Positions 8,409 to 17,042 are shown, counted from the first letter of the stretch. The stretch is 64,000 bases of DNA from Pseudomonas sp. PH1b (GCF_000633395.1 NZ_AYMU01000004.1:248001-312000); one strand, 5' to 3'. The notes: generated by a model from the sequence alone, not told the origin. Made by a program: numbers and translations.

Positions 8409-9191
8409 TTATTTACCGCTGTAGAGGTTCAGGTCACCGAAGTGTTTTTTCTGGATGGTGGCGTAGGTGCCATCATCGTGTAACGCTTTGATACCTTTAT
8501 CCAGAAGCGCTTTCAGCTCTTTGTTACCTTTCGAGATACCGACGGCGGTCTTGGCCGGCAGCAGGGGATCGTCCACCGGCTTGCTGACCTCGTAGTCAGC
8601 GCCCTGAAGCGACTTGAGGAAGCCCAGTTCGGCCTGCAACATGTCCTGGATCGAGGCATCCAGGCGCCCGGAAGTCAGGTCGGCGTAGACCTGGTCCTGG
8701 TTCTGATAGGCCTGGGTCTTCACCCCGGCCTTGTCCAGTACGGCCTTGGCATAGGCTTCCTGGATAGTGCCCTGCTCATAGCCGACGGTCTTGCCCTTGA
8801 GCGATGCGCTGTCTGCGCTCAGGCCCGAGCCTTTCTTGAACACCAGTGCGGTAGGGCCGGAGAACAGCTCGCTGGAAAAGTCGATGACCTTTTCCCGGGC
8901 CGGAGTGACGGTCATGGAGGAGATCACACCGTCGAATTTATTGGCCTTGAGGCCCGGGATCATGCCGTCGAAGTCACTTTCGACCCACTTGCACTTGACC
9001 TTCAGCTCGGCGCAGATGGCGTTGCCCAGGTCGATGTCGAAGCCCACCAGGCTGCCATCGGCGGCCTTGGATTCGAAGGGGGCATAGGACGGGTCGACGC
9101 CGAAGCGCAGCTCCTTGTATTCCTTGGCCAGGGCGGAGCCGGCGGCCATGCACAGCGCCAATGCAGAAAGGGTCAGCAATGCTTTTTTCAT
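8409..9191 (-). CDS. Periplasmic basic amino acid-binding protein (HisJ/AotJ-like)
   Basis: A 260-residue solute-binding protein of the family 3 (SBP_bac_3) type. It has a signal peptide cleaved after about residue 22 (GSALA before KEYKELRFGVDPSYAPFES). Conserved ligand-binding segments include GFDIDLGNAI and DGVISSMTVTPAREKVIDFS. The two paired Cys in AICAELKVKC match the disulphide of LAO/HisJ-type lysine-arginine-ornithine or histidine binders. It is the first gene of the operon; the Shine-Dalgarno is AGGGA. Exact specificity (Arg/Orn, Lys or His) cannot be read from the sequence. Confidence 0.9.
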   Translation of the reverse strand: MKKALLTLSALALCMAAGSALAKEYKELRFGVDPSYAPFESKAADGSLVGFDIDLGNAICAELKVKCKWVESDFDGMIPGLKANKFDGVISSMTVTPAREKVIDFSSELFSGPTALVFKKGSGLSADSASLKGKTVGYEQGTIQEAYAKAVLDKAGVKTQAYQNQDQVYADLTSGRLDASIQDMLQAELGFLKSLQGADYEVSKPVDDPLLPAKTAVGISKGNKELKALLDKGIKALHDDGTYATIQKKHFGDLNLYSGK

Positions 9192-9523
9192 TATTCAATC
9201 CCTAAGAACCAATATGAGCGCTTGTGGCGCGTGAGTACTGTTACTGGAACGCATAAGACTTAATGAAAGTAGCAATTTCCGAACCAGAGTCCCGAACAAG
9301 TGTTTTAAAAGCTGTTGATAGTCTTCGGGCCAAGCGTGCCGAGCACTGAAATGGGGCGTGCTGCTGGCCTGGCGCCAAGAGAGTGCGTGATGTCTGGGAG
9401 GGGCCATGCGGCCGGTGCCGAGCGGATGTTCGCCGGGTGGATCGCTGGAGGCTGGGGTGAGGGCCGATCGTTGTCGGGCAAGCCCGCTGGCGCAAGGTGC
9501 GCCAGCGGGTTGGAGCAGCTGGA
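9192..9523. promoter_or_regulatory. Region between the acylase gene and the amino acid transporter operon
   Basis: This 332-nt region has no credible gene. It should hold the promoter of the transporter operon (minus strand). Near its left end, 9483-9509 forms a 12-bp GC-rich hairpin next to the acylase gene stop. No assignable sigma70 boxes stood out. Confidence 0.45.
9483..9509 (-). terminator. GC-rich hairpin downstream of the acylase gene
   Basis: CCCGCTGGCGCA pairs with TGCGCCAGCGGG around a 3-nt loop, just past the acylase stop codon. There is no good T-run on the minus strand, so it may act as a 3' stabilising hairpin or a weak terminator. Confidence 0.45.
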
Positions 9524-11965
9524 TTACTTGCCGGGGACCAAGGTCAGGCGGGTCTTGCCGTAGCTGCGTTCGAAGTTCTGCGGCTGCATCGGGAAGCTCA
9601 GGTACTGGGCCTTGAGCCAGCCGTCGATGCCGTTGGCGTAGTTCGGGCTCACCGGGTTGCTGGATTGGCCACTGCTGTTGAGGCCCATCAGCGGCTCGCT
9701 CAGTGCGAAGTCGACGATAAAGCGCAGAGTCGGGGTGTGGCTGATGGCAAAGTCCTGGCCCCAGTGATATCCGGCGCTGTTGATGGTGTTGTGGTCGCCC
9801 CCCGCCTGCAATGGCCCGCGAATCGCCTGGCCGTTGCTGTTGCTCCAGCGATAGCTGTGCAGCTTGCCCCACTGCCAGGCCTTGCGGTCGCCGCCCATCA
9901 GTTGCTCGCCGGCGCTGACGGCCGCCGCCAGGCTGTGGGCAATGACCGTCGGTTTGTCTGCTTTCTGTCCGGCACGCGAGTCGCCCCAGAACGGGCTGTC
10001 CTCTCGCCCCAGAAGATGGTCGGCCTGGGCCGAGTAGGACAGGCCGGCGTTGGCGACCAGGGCTTGCCAGGCGATAGCGGACTCCGGGCCGAGTCGACTG
10101 AGGAAGATCTGCTTGGCGCTTTCCTGGAGGAACAATTCGTAGAGCGCGGCGTCGGCGGAGCCTGCACTGAGCTTGCCGTCGAAGGCCATCAGCCGGCTGT
10201 AGGCTTCGCGGGCCTTGGCCCGGTCAGCCTCGGGCAGGGCCTGGATGGCGTTTTTCAGCGGCTGGGCCATGCCCGGTGCCTCGAACATCTGCTTCAACTT
10301 GGCGGCGAACAGGGTGCTCTGGTCGTATTGCAGGGCAATCAGGCTGCGGTTGTCCTGTTTGCCGGCAGACAGCAATTGGCCGATGCGCTCGGCCCGCTCG
10401 GGAGCCTCCCAGGAGTTGGACAGTTGCATGCCGTAGCCGCGGGAGATCACCCGTTGATTGGCAGTGGCGATCCAGCCTTGCGCCGGGTCCTGGTCATAGG
10501 GATGGAGCATCGGGTCGGCGTAGCCGTCCCAGTCATAGCGCCCGTCCCAGCCGGGAGACGGCAGCAGGCCCTGGCCTTCGCGGCGGTTGGGGAAGCGCCC
10601 GGTGACCTGCCAGCCAATGTTGCTGGCGTCGGCATAGACCATGTTCAGGGCAATGGCGCGGATCTCGCGGCTGGCGTCGGAGGCTTTTTCCGCATTCTGC
10701 GCCCGGGACAGGTCGAAGAACGCATCCAGGCTCTTGTCGTCCTTGAGCTCCGGCACCTGCAGCGCCAGGCCGTAGCCATTGGCCAGCGGGGTGTTGGCGC
10801 CAATCCCCAGCGAGCTGTTGAGCAGTGGGCCGTGGCGGGTTTCGTACACTGCTTCGCGAATTGGCCGCTGGCCTTTGACGAAGTAGGTTTCGTTGCGAAC
10901 GATGGTCGGCTGCCATTTGCCGTTGTTCAGGTAATACAGGGCATTGCCCTGGCGCTTGAGTTTCTCCAGGAACAGGTCCTGGTTGTCGCCCATCGCTGAG
11001 CTCATGCTCCAGGCCAGCTTGCCGTTGAACCCTTGCAGAATGGCCGGCAAGCCAGCAATCGAGGCGCCCGCCACCTGATACTTCGGGGCGCGGAGCTGCA
11101 CGTAGTACCAGGCGCTGATCTGGCTGTCGCTGGCCAGCAGGCTGCGACCGCTGCGGGCGCGCTGCGGGGCCACCGCCAGGTTGCTGCCCCCGGTGGCCCC
11201 CAGGGTGTTGAGGGCCGACATCTGCCTGGCGGCAAGGCTCAGCTCGGCCAGGCCGGGCACCTGCACGGCCAGCCCCTTGAGCTTGTCGACCTCGGCCATG
11301 GGCAGGGGTTCATCGGGGTAGCTCGGCGTCAGCCAGGGCAGCGTGTCGCTGCCGACTTTTTGCGTGAGGACCAGCGCATTGATCTCTTCCAGCAGGTTGG
11401 CGGACTGGCCGAAATTCAGCAGGCAGAAGATCAGCGCCGAATCCTCGGCCTTCCAGTATTCGGGGGTGTAGCCCTTCGACGCCAGATCCGGCGGCAGTTT
11501 GTCGCGATAGCGGAACAGGTAGGCGTTGACCCCCCGGGCATAGACCTCGAAGAAACGCTTGATGCGTGGCGACGAGGCCTTGTACAGCTCGTCGGCGCTT
11601 TTCTTCAGGTTCACCGCGCGCATCAGCCGGTCGACGTCCAGCACCTCGGCGCCGGACATCTCCGCCAGCCGGCCCTGGGCCAACAGACGCAGGGTGACCA
11701 TCTCGCCGATGCGGTCGCTGGCGTGCACGTAGCCGAGGGTGAACAGCGCATCGTGGAAGCTGTTGCTTTCGATCAGCGGTACACCGACAGCATTGCGTCG
11801 TACGGAAACGTTCTGCGCCAGCCCCTTGAGCGGTTGTACGCCAGAGGTGGGCGGCAGGGTGTTCTGAGTGTTCCAGGACTGGCATCCGGCCAGGCTGAGA
11901 GCGCCGGCCACTGCCGCAGCAACGCCGAACCGGGGAAGAAAATGTGAGAGGGCTGGCGAGGCCAT
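9524..11965 (-). CDS. Penicillin acylase-family lipoprotein (QuiP-like AHL acylase homologue)
   Basis: An 813-residue N-terminal-nucleophile hydrolase precursor with a lipobox (LAGC, Cys28), so probably a lipoprotein. The alpha part, linker and beta part follow the QuiP/HacA order. The predicted autocleavage site is before Ser261 in [13 protein letters not shown]. Close similarity to P. aeruginosa QuiP is recalled ([35 protein letters not shown]). The segment about 20 residues after the nucleophile reads [11 protein letters not shown], whereas QuiP has a NDTHLPL motif there. The Gln resembles penicillin G acylase more than AHL acylases. The substrate is therefore uncertain: AHLs, penicillin-like amides or other acyl amides. 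Start supported by AGGAG. Monocistronic. Confidence 0.85.
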   Translation of the reverse strand: MASPALSHFLPRFGVAAAVAGALSLAGCQSWNTQNTLPPTSGVQPLKGLAQNVSVRRNAVGVPLIESNSFHDALFTLGYVHASDRIGEMVTLRLLAQGRLAEMSGAEVLDVDRLMRAVNLKKSADELYKASSPRIKRFFEVYARGVNAYLFRYRDKLPPDLASKGYTPEYWKAEDSALIFCLLNFGQSANLLEEINALVLTQKVGSDTLPWLTPSYPDEPLPMAEVDKLKGLAVQVPGLAELSLAARQMSALNTLGATGGSNLAVAPQRARSGRSLLASDSQISAWYYVQLRAPKYQVAGASIAGLPAILQGFNGKLAWSMSSAMGDNQDLFLEKLKRQGNALYYLNNGKWQPTIVRNETYFVKGQRPIREAVYETRHGPLLNSSLGIGANTPLANGYGLALQVPELKDDKSLDAFFDLSRAQNAEKASDASREIRAIALNMVYADASNIGWQVTGRFPNRREGQGLLPSPGWDGRYDWDGYADPMLHPYDQDPAQGWIATANQRVISRGYGMQLSNSWEAPERAERIGQLLSAGKQDNRSLIALQYDQSTLFAAKLKQMFEAPGMAQPLKNAIQALPEADRAKAREAYSRLMAFDGKLSAGSADAALYELFLQESAKQIFLSRLGPESAIAWQALVANAGLSYSAQADHLLGREDSPFWGDSRAGQKADKPTVIAHSLAAAVSAGEQLMGGDRKAWQWGKLHSYRWSNSNGQAIRGPLQAGGDHNTINSAGYHWGQDFAISHTPTLRFIVDFALSEPLMGLNSSGQSSNPVSPNYANGIDGWLKAQYLSFPMQPQNFERSYGKTRLTLVPGK

Positions 11966-12105
11966 GGCAAAGCTCCTGCGGGGGGTAGCGTCGATAAAGG
12001 CGCTACGTTAGTGAGCAGGCGAGTGCCACGCAAGCGCGGGCAGGAGGTATTTCTCGAGCGCGCGATAAATAGTCATCGCCGGGACCCCGCGACCTGCGAA
12101 AACCC

Positions 12106-12187
12106 GTAGAAGCCGGCTTGCCGGCGAAGAGGCCTTCGGTCCCTGAATCGCCCTCGTGGCCGCTTTCGCTGGCAAGCCAGCGCCTAC
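12106..12187. repeat. REP pair (REPIN) between the acylase and GST genes
   Basis: Two 23-nt REP copies in inverted orientation: 12106-12128 (GTAGAAGCCGGCTTGCCGGCGAA) and 12165-12187 (TTCGCTGGCAAGCCAGCGCCTAC). Outer GTAG/CTAC ends flank a 36-nt centre. Matching copies occur at 31.7, 34.3 and 44.7 kb. These non-autonomous elements are mobilised by REP-associated tyrosine transposases, none of which is in the window. Confidence 0.85.
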
Positions 12188-12209
12188 AAGAATCGACTGC
12201 GCGGGGAGG

Positions 12210-12851
12210 CTATGGCGCGGGATTCACTTGTTCCACCAAAGCGTATGCGCGCTCGGTAGCCGGCCGGGCCCGGATGCTGTTGAACCAGCGCTGCAGGTGC
12301 GGAAAGTCCTCGAGCTTCTGGCTCTGCTTCTTGTACGACGCAATCCACGGATAGATCGCCATGTCGGCAATGCTGTATTCGTGGCCGGCGACGAAGTCCC
12401 GGTCTGCCAGGCGCCGGTCCAGCACGCCGTACAGGCGCGCGGTTTCATCCACGTAGCGCTTGATGGCGTAGGGGATCTTTTCCGGGGCGGACTGGCTGAA
12501 GTGATGGTTCTGTCCGGCCATCGGCCCCAGCCCGCCCATTTGCCAGAACAACCATTGCAGGGCTTCCTGGCGGCCTCGCAGGTCCTGGGGCAGGAACCTT
12601 CCGGTCTTTTCCGCGAGGTACAGCAGAATGGCTCCGGACTCGAACAGCGACAGCGGCGCCCCGCCATCCGCCGGCTCATGGTCGACGATGGCCGGGATGC
12701 GGTTATTGGGGGCGATCTTCAGGAACTCGGGCTTGAATTGTTCGCCCAGGCCAATATTGACCGGGTACAGGGTGTAGGGCAGGCCGGCCTCTTCCAGGAA
12801 CAGGGAGATCTTGTGGCCGTTGGGGGTGGTCCAGTAGTACAGGTCGATCAT
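12210..12851 (-). CDS. Glutathione S-transferase family protein (YfcG/GstB, nu-class-like)
   Basis: A 213-residue protein with a thioredoxin-like N-terminal domain (about 1-85). The start MIDLYYWTTPNGHKISLFLEE shows the TPN motif of nu-class enzymes, and the glutathione-binding ESGAI follows (LFESGAILLYLAEKTG). The all-helical C-terminal domain contains NHHFSQSAPEKIPYAIKRY, typical of the YfcG/YghU group, which often have disulphide reductase activity. The start at 12851 has a GGAG site; a longer frame to 12893 is less likely. It is monocistronic, between a REPIN and a divergent hydrolase gene. Confidence 0.88.
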   Translation of the reverse strand: MIDLYYWTTPNGHKISLFLEEAGLPYTLYPVNIGLGEQFKPEFLKIAPNNRIPAIVDHEPADGGAPLSLFESGAILLYLAEKTGRFLPQDLRGRQEALQWLFWQMGGLGPMAGQNHHFSQSAPEKIPYAIKRYVDETARLYGVLDRRLADRDFVAGHEYSIADMAIYPWIASYKKQSQKLEDFPHLQRWFNSIRARPATERAYALVEQVNPAP

Positions 12852-12996
12852 GCAGTGCTCCAAGTGAGATGCGTCTGTATTAAGCGACAGCAAACTTCGG
12901 CATTAGATCGCCCGGTGTGCATTCTTTGGCTTGCCGGCAACAGGAGGTGATGCTGAAGTGGGAGCAATTCAATCACGGCTCGACAGAGAGTTTTTC

Positions 12997-13545
12997 ATGC
13001 CCATCCCCGCCAGCACGGCATTGATGCTCATCGATCAGCAACAAGGCATCCTCCATCCCCGGCTTGGCCCGCGCAACAACCCCCAGGCAGAGGAGCGGAT
13101 GCTTGAATTGCTGGCGTATTGGCGCGCCCGAAACTGGCCGGTGATCCATGTGCAGCACCTGTCGCGCTCGACGGATTCGGTGTTCTGGCCTGGGCAGTCC
13201 GGCGTCGAGTTCCAACCGTGCTTTGCGCCCCGGCCGGGGGAATGGCTGATCCAGAAGCAGGTGCCGGACGCTTTTTGCGCCAATACCCTGGAGGCGGACC
13301 TGCGAGAGGCGGGGATCGAGCAACTGGTGATCGTCGGCGTGGCCACCCACAACTCGGTGGAGTCGACGGCGCGTAGCGCCGGTAACCTGGGTTTTGCCGT
13401 GTGGGTGGTGGCCGACGCCTGCTACACCTTCGACAAACTCGACTTTGCCGGCCGGGCTCGTACCGCCGAAGAGGTGCACGCCATGTCGCTGGCCAACCTG
13501 GATGGCGAGTACGCCACCGTGCTGACCCTGGCGCAGCTGCTGTAG
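12997..13545 (+). CDS. Isochorismatase-fold hydrolase lacking the usual Cys nucleophile
   Basis: A 182-residue single-domain protein of the isochorismatase/cysteine hydrolase superfamily. Asp13 (MLIDQQ) and Lys87 (IQKQVPDAF) of the usual Asp-Lys-Cys triad are present. The nucleophile loop reads VGVATHNSVESTAR, with Ser120 where amidases such as nicotinamidase have Cys. True isochorismatases also lack this Cys, so it may use a hydratase-like mechanism or act on a non-amide substrate. No siderophore or phenazine genes are nearby. The start at 12997 follows a GAGAG site. The substrate is not predictable. Confidence 0.8.
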   Translation: MPIPASTALMLIDQQQGILHPRLGPRNNPQAEERMLELLAYWRARNWPVIHVQHLSRSTDSVFWPGQSGVEFQPCFAPRPGEWLIQKQVPDAFCANTLEADLREAGIEQLVIVGVATHNSVESTARSAGNLGFAVWVVADACYTFDKLDFAGRARTAEEVHAMSLANLDGEYATVLTLAQLL

Positions 13546-13610
13546 AAACAGCCAGGCCGGGCCCAGCTTGCCGGCGGATTCACGCAGGCAAGCGTGCTTG
13601 CGCTGTCAGA

Positions 13611-13811
13611 TCAAGCGCCGTGGCACTTCTTGAACTTCTTGCTGCTGCCGCATGGGCAGGGGTCATTGCGGCCGACGTCCTTAAGGGCGTTGCGCACCGG
13701 CTCCTGGTGGGCGTGGTTGCAGTGCGGGCCGTGAACATGGCCATGGTCATGATCGTGGTGGTCATGATCGTGATTGCAGTCAGGGCCATGGACATGAGGT
13801 TGTTGGGTCAT
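13611..13811 (-). CDS. Small His-rich SEC-C motif protein
   Basis: A 66-residue protein. The first half is a His/Asp/Cys-rich run (for example [20 protein letters not shown]) likely to bind metal. The C-terminus is a SEC-C zinc motif, [16 protein letters not shown], as found at the end of SecA. SEC-C motifs bind zinc and often mediate contacts with SecB or ribosomal partners. It precedes a lipoprotein gene by 6 nt in the genomic order and is transcribed after it, so co-transcription with the lipoprotein and YchJ-like genes is likely. The function is unknown. Confidence 0.82.
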   Translation of the reverse strand: MTQQPHVHGPDCNHDHDHHDHDHGHVHGPHCNHAHQEPVRNALKDVGRNDPCPCGSSKKFKKCHGA

Positions 13812-13817
13812 TGCTGG

Positions 13818-14303
13818 TTACTCCGGAATAAAATCGCCGGGAATTATCACGCCATTGCGCTTCAGGTGCACGTCCCGGCCGATGAATAATCCGATTTCCA
13901 GCTCGCCTTCCAGGCGATAGGGGATCGGGCGCTGCGGGTTGCGTAGCAGTTTCACCACGTCGCGGATCTGGGGCCAGAGGTTGGTGCGCACCGGCACCTT
14001 GAAGAAGCGGCTGCTGTGGGGCGTGACGGTGAACCAGTGTTCATGTTCGCCTTCACTGAGCAGAAAACGCTCCAGGTAGACGCGGTAGGTCAGGCGGCGC
14101 ACCGTCAGGTCGCTGTCGTTGGGATTGTCCACGCGCAGGTGCAGGGTGAAGCGTTGCTCCAGCAGGTTGGCCTTGACCACCTCGACCTTGACCAGGTGCA
14201 CCGTGGGGTCTGCTTCCTCGTCGGTGAACCAGGACACGCAGCCCGACAGGCCCAGTACCCCAAGCAGGCAGATTGTCCGTAACGCGCGCAGCTCACCGAT
14301 CAT
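13818..14303 (-). CDS. LEA type 2 (WHy domain) lipoprotein
   Basis: A 161-residue protein with a signal sequence ending in the lipobox LSGC (about residues 19-22). A WHy/LEA14-like beta-sandwich follows (VEVVKANLLEQRFTLHLRVDNPNDSDLTVRRLTYRVY). Such domains are found in desiccation-linked proteins and, in Pseudomonas, in small envelope lipoproteins of unknown role. The start at 14303 gives a compact signal peptide; a longer frame to 14396 overlaps the upstream gene and lacks signal-peptide character at its N-terminus. Confidence 0.8.
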   Translation of the reverse strand: MIGELRALRTICLLGVLGLSGCVSWFTDEEADPTVHLVKVEVVKANLLEQRFTLHLRVDNPNDSDLTVRRLTYRVYLERFLLSEGEHEHWFTVTPHSSRFFKVPVRTNLWPQIRDVVKLLRNPQRPIPYRLEGELEIGLFIGRDVHLKRNGVIIPGDFIPE

Positions 14304-14368
14304 TGCAAGTGTCCCTTTGAAGCCCCGTTGCCCGTCCTGGGCGTGGGGAGAGCGTAGCCAGCGAAGGC

Positions 14369-14845
14369 TCAGCGGGTGAAATAGCTGGCGCAGCACTTCT
14401 TGAACTTGTGCCCGCTGCCACAGGGGCAGGCGTCATTGCGGCCAGCCTTCACCGGCACCGTGGGGTCGATGAAATACCAGCGCCCCTGATTCTGCACGAA
14501 CGACGAGCGCTCCCGGTGGCTGTGTTCGCCCTGGCTGTCATGCCAGCGTGCGGTGAAGGTGACGAAGGCATGCTCGGGCTGGCCGCCGAAGACTTCCGAG
14601 CTTTCCACCTGCAGCCCCAGCCAGGTGCTTTGCGCACTCCAGTCACTGATGGACTGGCGATCCAGGCCGGTTTGCTGGGTGGGCAGCGTGGTGGCCAGCA
14701 GGTAATCCACCTGCCCCAGCACATAGGCGCTGTAGCGCGAGCGCATCAGGGCTTCGGCGCAGGGCGCGGGATGGCCGGCATGGTAATGGCCGCAGCAGGC
14801 GTCCAGCAGGTTACCGCTGCCACAGGGACAAATCGAGGCACTCAT
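14369..14845 (-). CDS. YchJ family protein with two SEC-C motifs
   Basis: A 158-residue protein with an N-terminal SEC-C motif ([17 protein letters not shown]), a central NTF2-like YchJ domain ([24 protein letters not shown]) and a second SEC-C at the C-terminus ([15 protein letters not shown]). This domain order is the standard YchJ layout; the biochemical role is unknown. Its start lies 5 nt after the stop of the upstream DUF6231 gene. With the following LEA and SEC-C genes it forms a likely four-gene minus-strand unit containing three SEC-C motifs. Confidence 0.9.
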   Translation of the reverse strand: MSASICPCGSGNLLDACCGHYHAGHPAPCAEALMRSRYSAYVLGQVDYLLATTLPTQQTGLDRQSISDWSAQSTWLGLQVESSEVFGGQPEHAFVTFTARWHDSQGEHSHRERSSFVQNQGRWYFIDPTVPVKAGRNDACPCGSGHKFKKCCASYFTR

Positions 14846-14849
14846 TGGG

Positions 14850-15347
14850 TTACCACCAGTACTTTCCAAAATTTTCCGGGTTTGCCCAGAAACGAGCGTT
14901 GAGCCAGTCGGGCACTTGTTTGTATTCAAGCAGATCGTAGGTAAACAGGGTCAGCACCTGTTCTTCGCGCTGGAAGTGCTCGCTGGCCTGCAGGGCCAGG
15001 GAAAAGAAGTCGGTCTCCTGCCAGCCGCAGGCGGACAGGTCGGCGAGCACCGCGATCCGGCTGGCATTGAGGTTGCGGATCCCCCCCAGCAGGTTCAGGC
15101 CATCGCGCTTGGGCAGGTGCTCCAGGCAATCCACCACCAGGGCCAGGTCGAAACGCTGCGCGGCCAGTGCGGCGGGCAGCGGGCCGGGCTCTGCCTGGGC
15201 CACCTGGGTACCGGGGTGGGCCTGCTTGAAAGCGGCCAGCGCGGGGAAGTCGCTGGCCCCGATCAGCAGCAGCCGTTGCGGTGCGTAGCGATCCAGCAGG
15301 GCTGCCAGAGCCTGCTGGGGTGTGCGGGTAGAAAGGTCGGCGCTCAT
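14850..15347 (-). CDS. DUF6231 family protein (methyltransferase-like fold)
   Basis: A 165-residue protein. It has an N-terminal [12 protein letters not shown] stretch and a central [24 protein letters not shown] that resembles the second half of class I SAM-dependent methyltransferases, but the glycine-rich SAM loop is degenerate. A conserved C-terminal [18 protein letters not shown] tail is recalled as typical of this Pseudomonas family. No activity is known. It is the first gene of the minus-strand YchJ/LEA/SEC-C group. Confidence 0.75.
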   Translation of the reverse strand: MSADLSTRTPQQALAALLDRYAPQRLLLIGASDFPALAAFKQAHPGTQVAQAEPGPLPAALAAQRFDLALVVDCLEHLPKRDGLNLLGGIRNLNASRIAVLADLSACGWQETDFFSLALQASEHFQREEQVLTLFTYDLLEYKQVPDWLNARFWANPENFGKYWW

Positions 15348-15488
15348 CTTGGCTCCTCGATCAGAGTGTTAAAGACTAGCGTGCCGGCATCTGCGGGCCT
15401 AGAGCGGTTCACCACTAAATCGACGAACCTCCCGTGTTTACGGGACCAAACCGGTGATAGCCGGGTGCTGGCGCAGATGAAAGGTGCG

Positions 15489-15520
15489 GTCTTTACTCCG
15501 TGAATCGGCCTCGAGCCGAT
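15489..15520 (+). promoter_or_regulatory. Leader element of the first OmpA lipoprotein gene: shared 11-mer plus hairpin
   Basis: The 11-mer GTCTTTACTCC (15489-15499) is followed by a small hairpin, ATCGGC (15504-15509) pairing with GCCGAT (15515-15520). It lies just before the AGGAG ribosome site at 15526. The same 11-mer and a hairpin recur at nearly the same distance from the next gene's start (49 and 50 nt). Confidence 0.6.
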
Positions 15521-15537
15521 CCCTCAGGAGAAATCAG

Positions 15538-16227
15538 ATGAGCATCATTCGGACGGCAGTACCCCTGGTTCTGTTAACCAGTGTGTTGACGGGTTGTGCA
15601 GGTTTGCAGAAAACCGACTGGCCGATCTGCGCCGCAGTGGGCGGCGTCACGGGCGCGGCGCTGGGCGCCACCGAAAGCTCCTCATGGGCTGGCGGCGGCG
15701 CGTTGCTGGTCGGTGGCCTGGCCGGAGCCTATTGCTGGGTAAAAGGTGATGGCGACGAGGACGGTGATGGCGTGCCGGACAGCCGTGACAAGTGCCCCCA
15801 TACGCCCAAAGGCGTACAGGTCGATGCCAATGGCTGCCCTCCACCGCCACCGGTGGTGGAAGAGGTGGTGGTGGTCAAGGAAGAAACCATCGTCATCCGC
15901 GATGTGCACTTCCACTTCGACTCGGCCAAGTTGACCGACGCCGACAGGACCAAGCTCAACACCATCGTGACTCGCCTGAAACAGGAAGCACCGAGCGCGC
16001 AACTGCGAGTGACCGGCTACACCGACAGCGTCGGCAGTGATGCCTACAACCAGAAGCTCTCGGATAAACGTGCTCATTCGGTGGTGGAATACCTGATCGC
16101 CAACGGTATCCCTCGCAGCAGCTTCGTATCGGTCTCCGGTGCGGGTGAAAGCCATCCGGTGGCGGATAACAAGACCGCCGAAGGCCGGGCAATGAACCGT
16201 CGCACGGAAATCCAGATCAACCGCTGA
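15538..16227 (+). CDS. OmpA-family lipoprotein with calcium-type repeat
   Basis: A 229-residue outer-membrane lipoprotein with lipobox LTGC (about residues 18-21), then a glycine-rich hydrophobic segment (GGVTGAALGATESSSWAGGG). A thrombospondin-3-like acidic repeat follows (DGDEDGDGVPDSRDKCPHTP). The C-terminal OmpA peptidoglycan-binding domain (about 120-229) has HFDSAKL, TGYTDSVGSDAYNQKLS and NRRTEI. It probably anchors the outer membrane to the wall. The start at 15538 has AGGAG 7 nt upstream. It is a tandem paralogue of the next gene, sharing the domain order and the leader element. Confidence 0.9.
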   Translation: MSIIRTAVPLVLLTSVLTGCAGLQKTDWPICAAVGGVTGAALGATESSSWAGGGALLVGGLAGAYCWVKGDGDEDGDGVPDSRDKCPHTPKGVQVDANGCPPPPPVVEEVVVVKEETIVIRDVHFHFDSAKLTDADRTKLNTIVTRLKQEAPSAQLRVTGYTDSVGSDAYNQKLSDKRAHSVVEYLIANGIPRSSFVSVSGAGESHPVADNKTAEGRAMNRRTEIQINR

Positions 16228-16266
16228 AGCCCTTTGCCGGCGCGGCTTGTGCAGCTGTGCATGGCA

Positions 16267-16304
16267 GTCTTTACTCCTGTGTGACCGGTCTGGCCGGTCA
16301 CACA
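16267..16304 (+). promoter_or_regulatory. Leader element of the second OmpA lipoprotein gene: shared 11-mer plus 11-bp hairpin
   Basis: GTCTTTACTCC (16267-16277) is followed directly by a perfect 11-bp stem, TGTGTGACCGG (16278-16288) with CCGGTCACACA (16294-16304), and a 5-nt loop. The GGAG ribosome site starts at the next base. This may be a terminator-like attenuator, an RNA stabiliser or a translation switch. Confidence 0.65.
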
Positions 16305-16316
16305 GGAGCATTCATG

Positions 16317-17042
16317 ATGAGCATCCTTCCTCGGGCCGTGTTGCCGGTCCTGCTGCTGGGCAGTCTGTTGACGGGCTGCGCGACCCACAGTGATGGTACT
16401 GCCCCCCTCAACCAACGAACCTGGCCTCTGTGCAGCCTGATCGGCGGCTTGGCCGGCGGTGGCCTGGGGGCAATCGAGAGCGGTGGCTGGGCCGCAGGGG
16501 GAGCCGCCCTGGGGCTGATCGGCGGCGGCCTGATCTGCTACGCCCAGGACGGTGACGAGGACGGCGATGGCGTGTTCGATCGGCGTGATCACTGCCCGGA
16601 TACCCCGGCCAATACCCCGGTGGACGATCGTGGTTGCCCGTTGCCGCAGTACCCGCCGGCGGTCAAGGCACCAGAGCCCGAGGCGCCGCCCGCTGAAGTG
16701 ATCACCCTCAGTGACCAGGGCAAGGTGTTGTTTGCCTTCGACTCGGCCCAGCTGACAAGCGAGGCGCGTGATCAGTTGCAAGGGCTGATGAGCAAGCTGG
16801 GCAGCGCTGAGGTGGTGAGTATCAAGGTCATAGGGCATACCGACAGCCAGGGTTCCGACGCCTACAACCAGAAACTCTCGGAGCGCCGTGCCCGCAGCGT
16901 TGCCGACTTTCTCCTGAGCCAGGGGCTGGCGCCGAACAAGGTCAGCAGCCAGGGCCTGGGAGAGAGCCAGCCAGTGGCGGACAACGACAGCGAGCAGGGA
17001 CGGGCGCAGAACCGTCGAGTGGAGTTGCATCTGCAGCGCTGA
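16317..17042 (+). CDS. OmpA-family lipoprotein, tandem paralogue
   Basis: A 241-residue lipoprotein with lipobox LTGC, a glycine-zipper-like segment (IGGLAGGGLGAIESGGWAAGG) and an acidic repeat (DGDEDGDGVFDRRDHCPDTP). The C-terminal OmpA domain has FAFDSAQL, GHTDSQGSDAYNQKLSERRA and NRRVEL. The ATG at 16317 gives MSILPRAV, aligning with the MSIIRTAV start of the upstream copy, and has better spacing from GGAG than the adjacent ATG at 16314. The two copies have diverged mostly in the linker. No downstream terminator with a T-run was seen. Confidence 0.9.
   Translation: MSILPRAVLPVLLLGSLLTGCATHSDGTAPLNQRTWPLCSLIGGLAGGGLGAIESGGWAAGGAALGLIGGGLICYAQDGDEDGDGVFDRRDHCPDTPANTPVDDRGCPLPQYPPAVKAPEPEAPPAEVITLSDQGKVLFAFDSAQLTSEARDQLQGLMSKLGSAEVVSIKVIGHTDSQGSDAYNQKLSERRARSVADFLLSQGLAPNKVSSQGLGESQPVADNDSEQGRAQNRRVELHLQR

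Noticed and set aside
12106..12187. REP copies considered as a CRISPR array
   Set aside because: The repeats are palindromic, in inverted pairs, with no regular spacers; they are REPINs.
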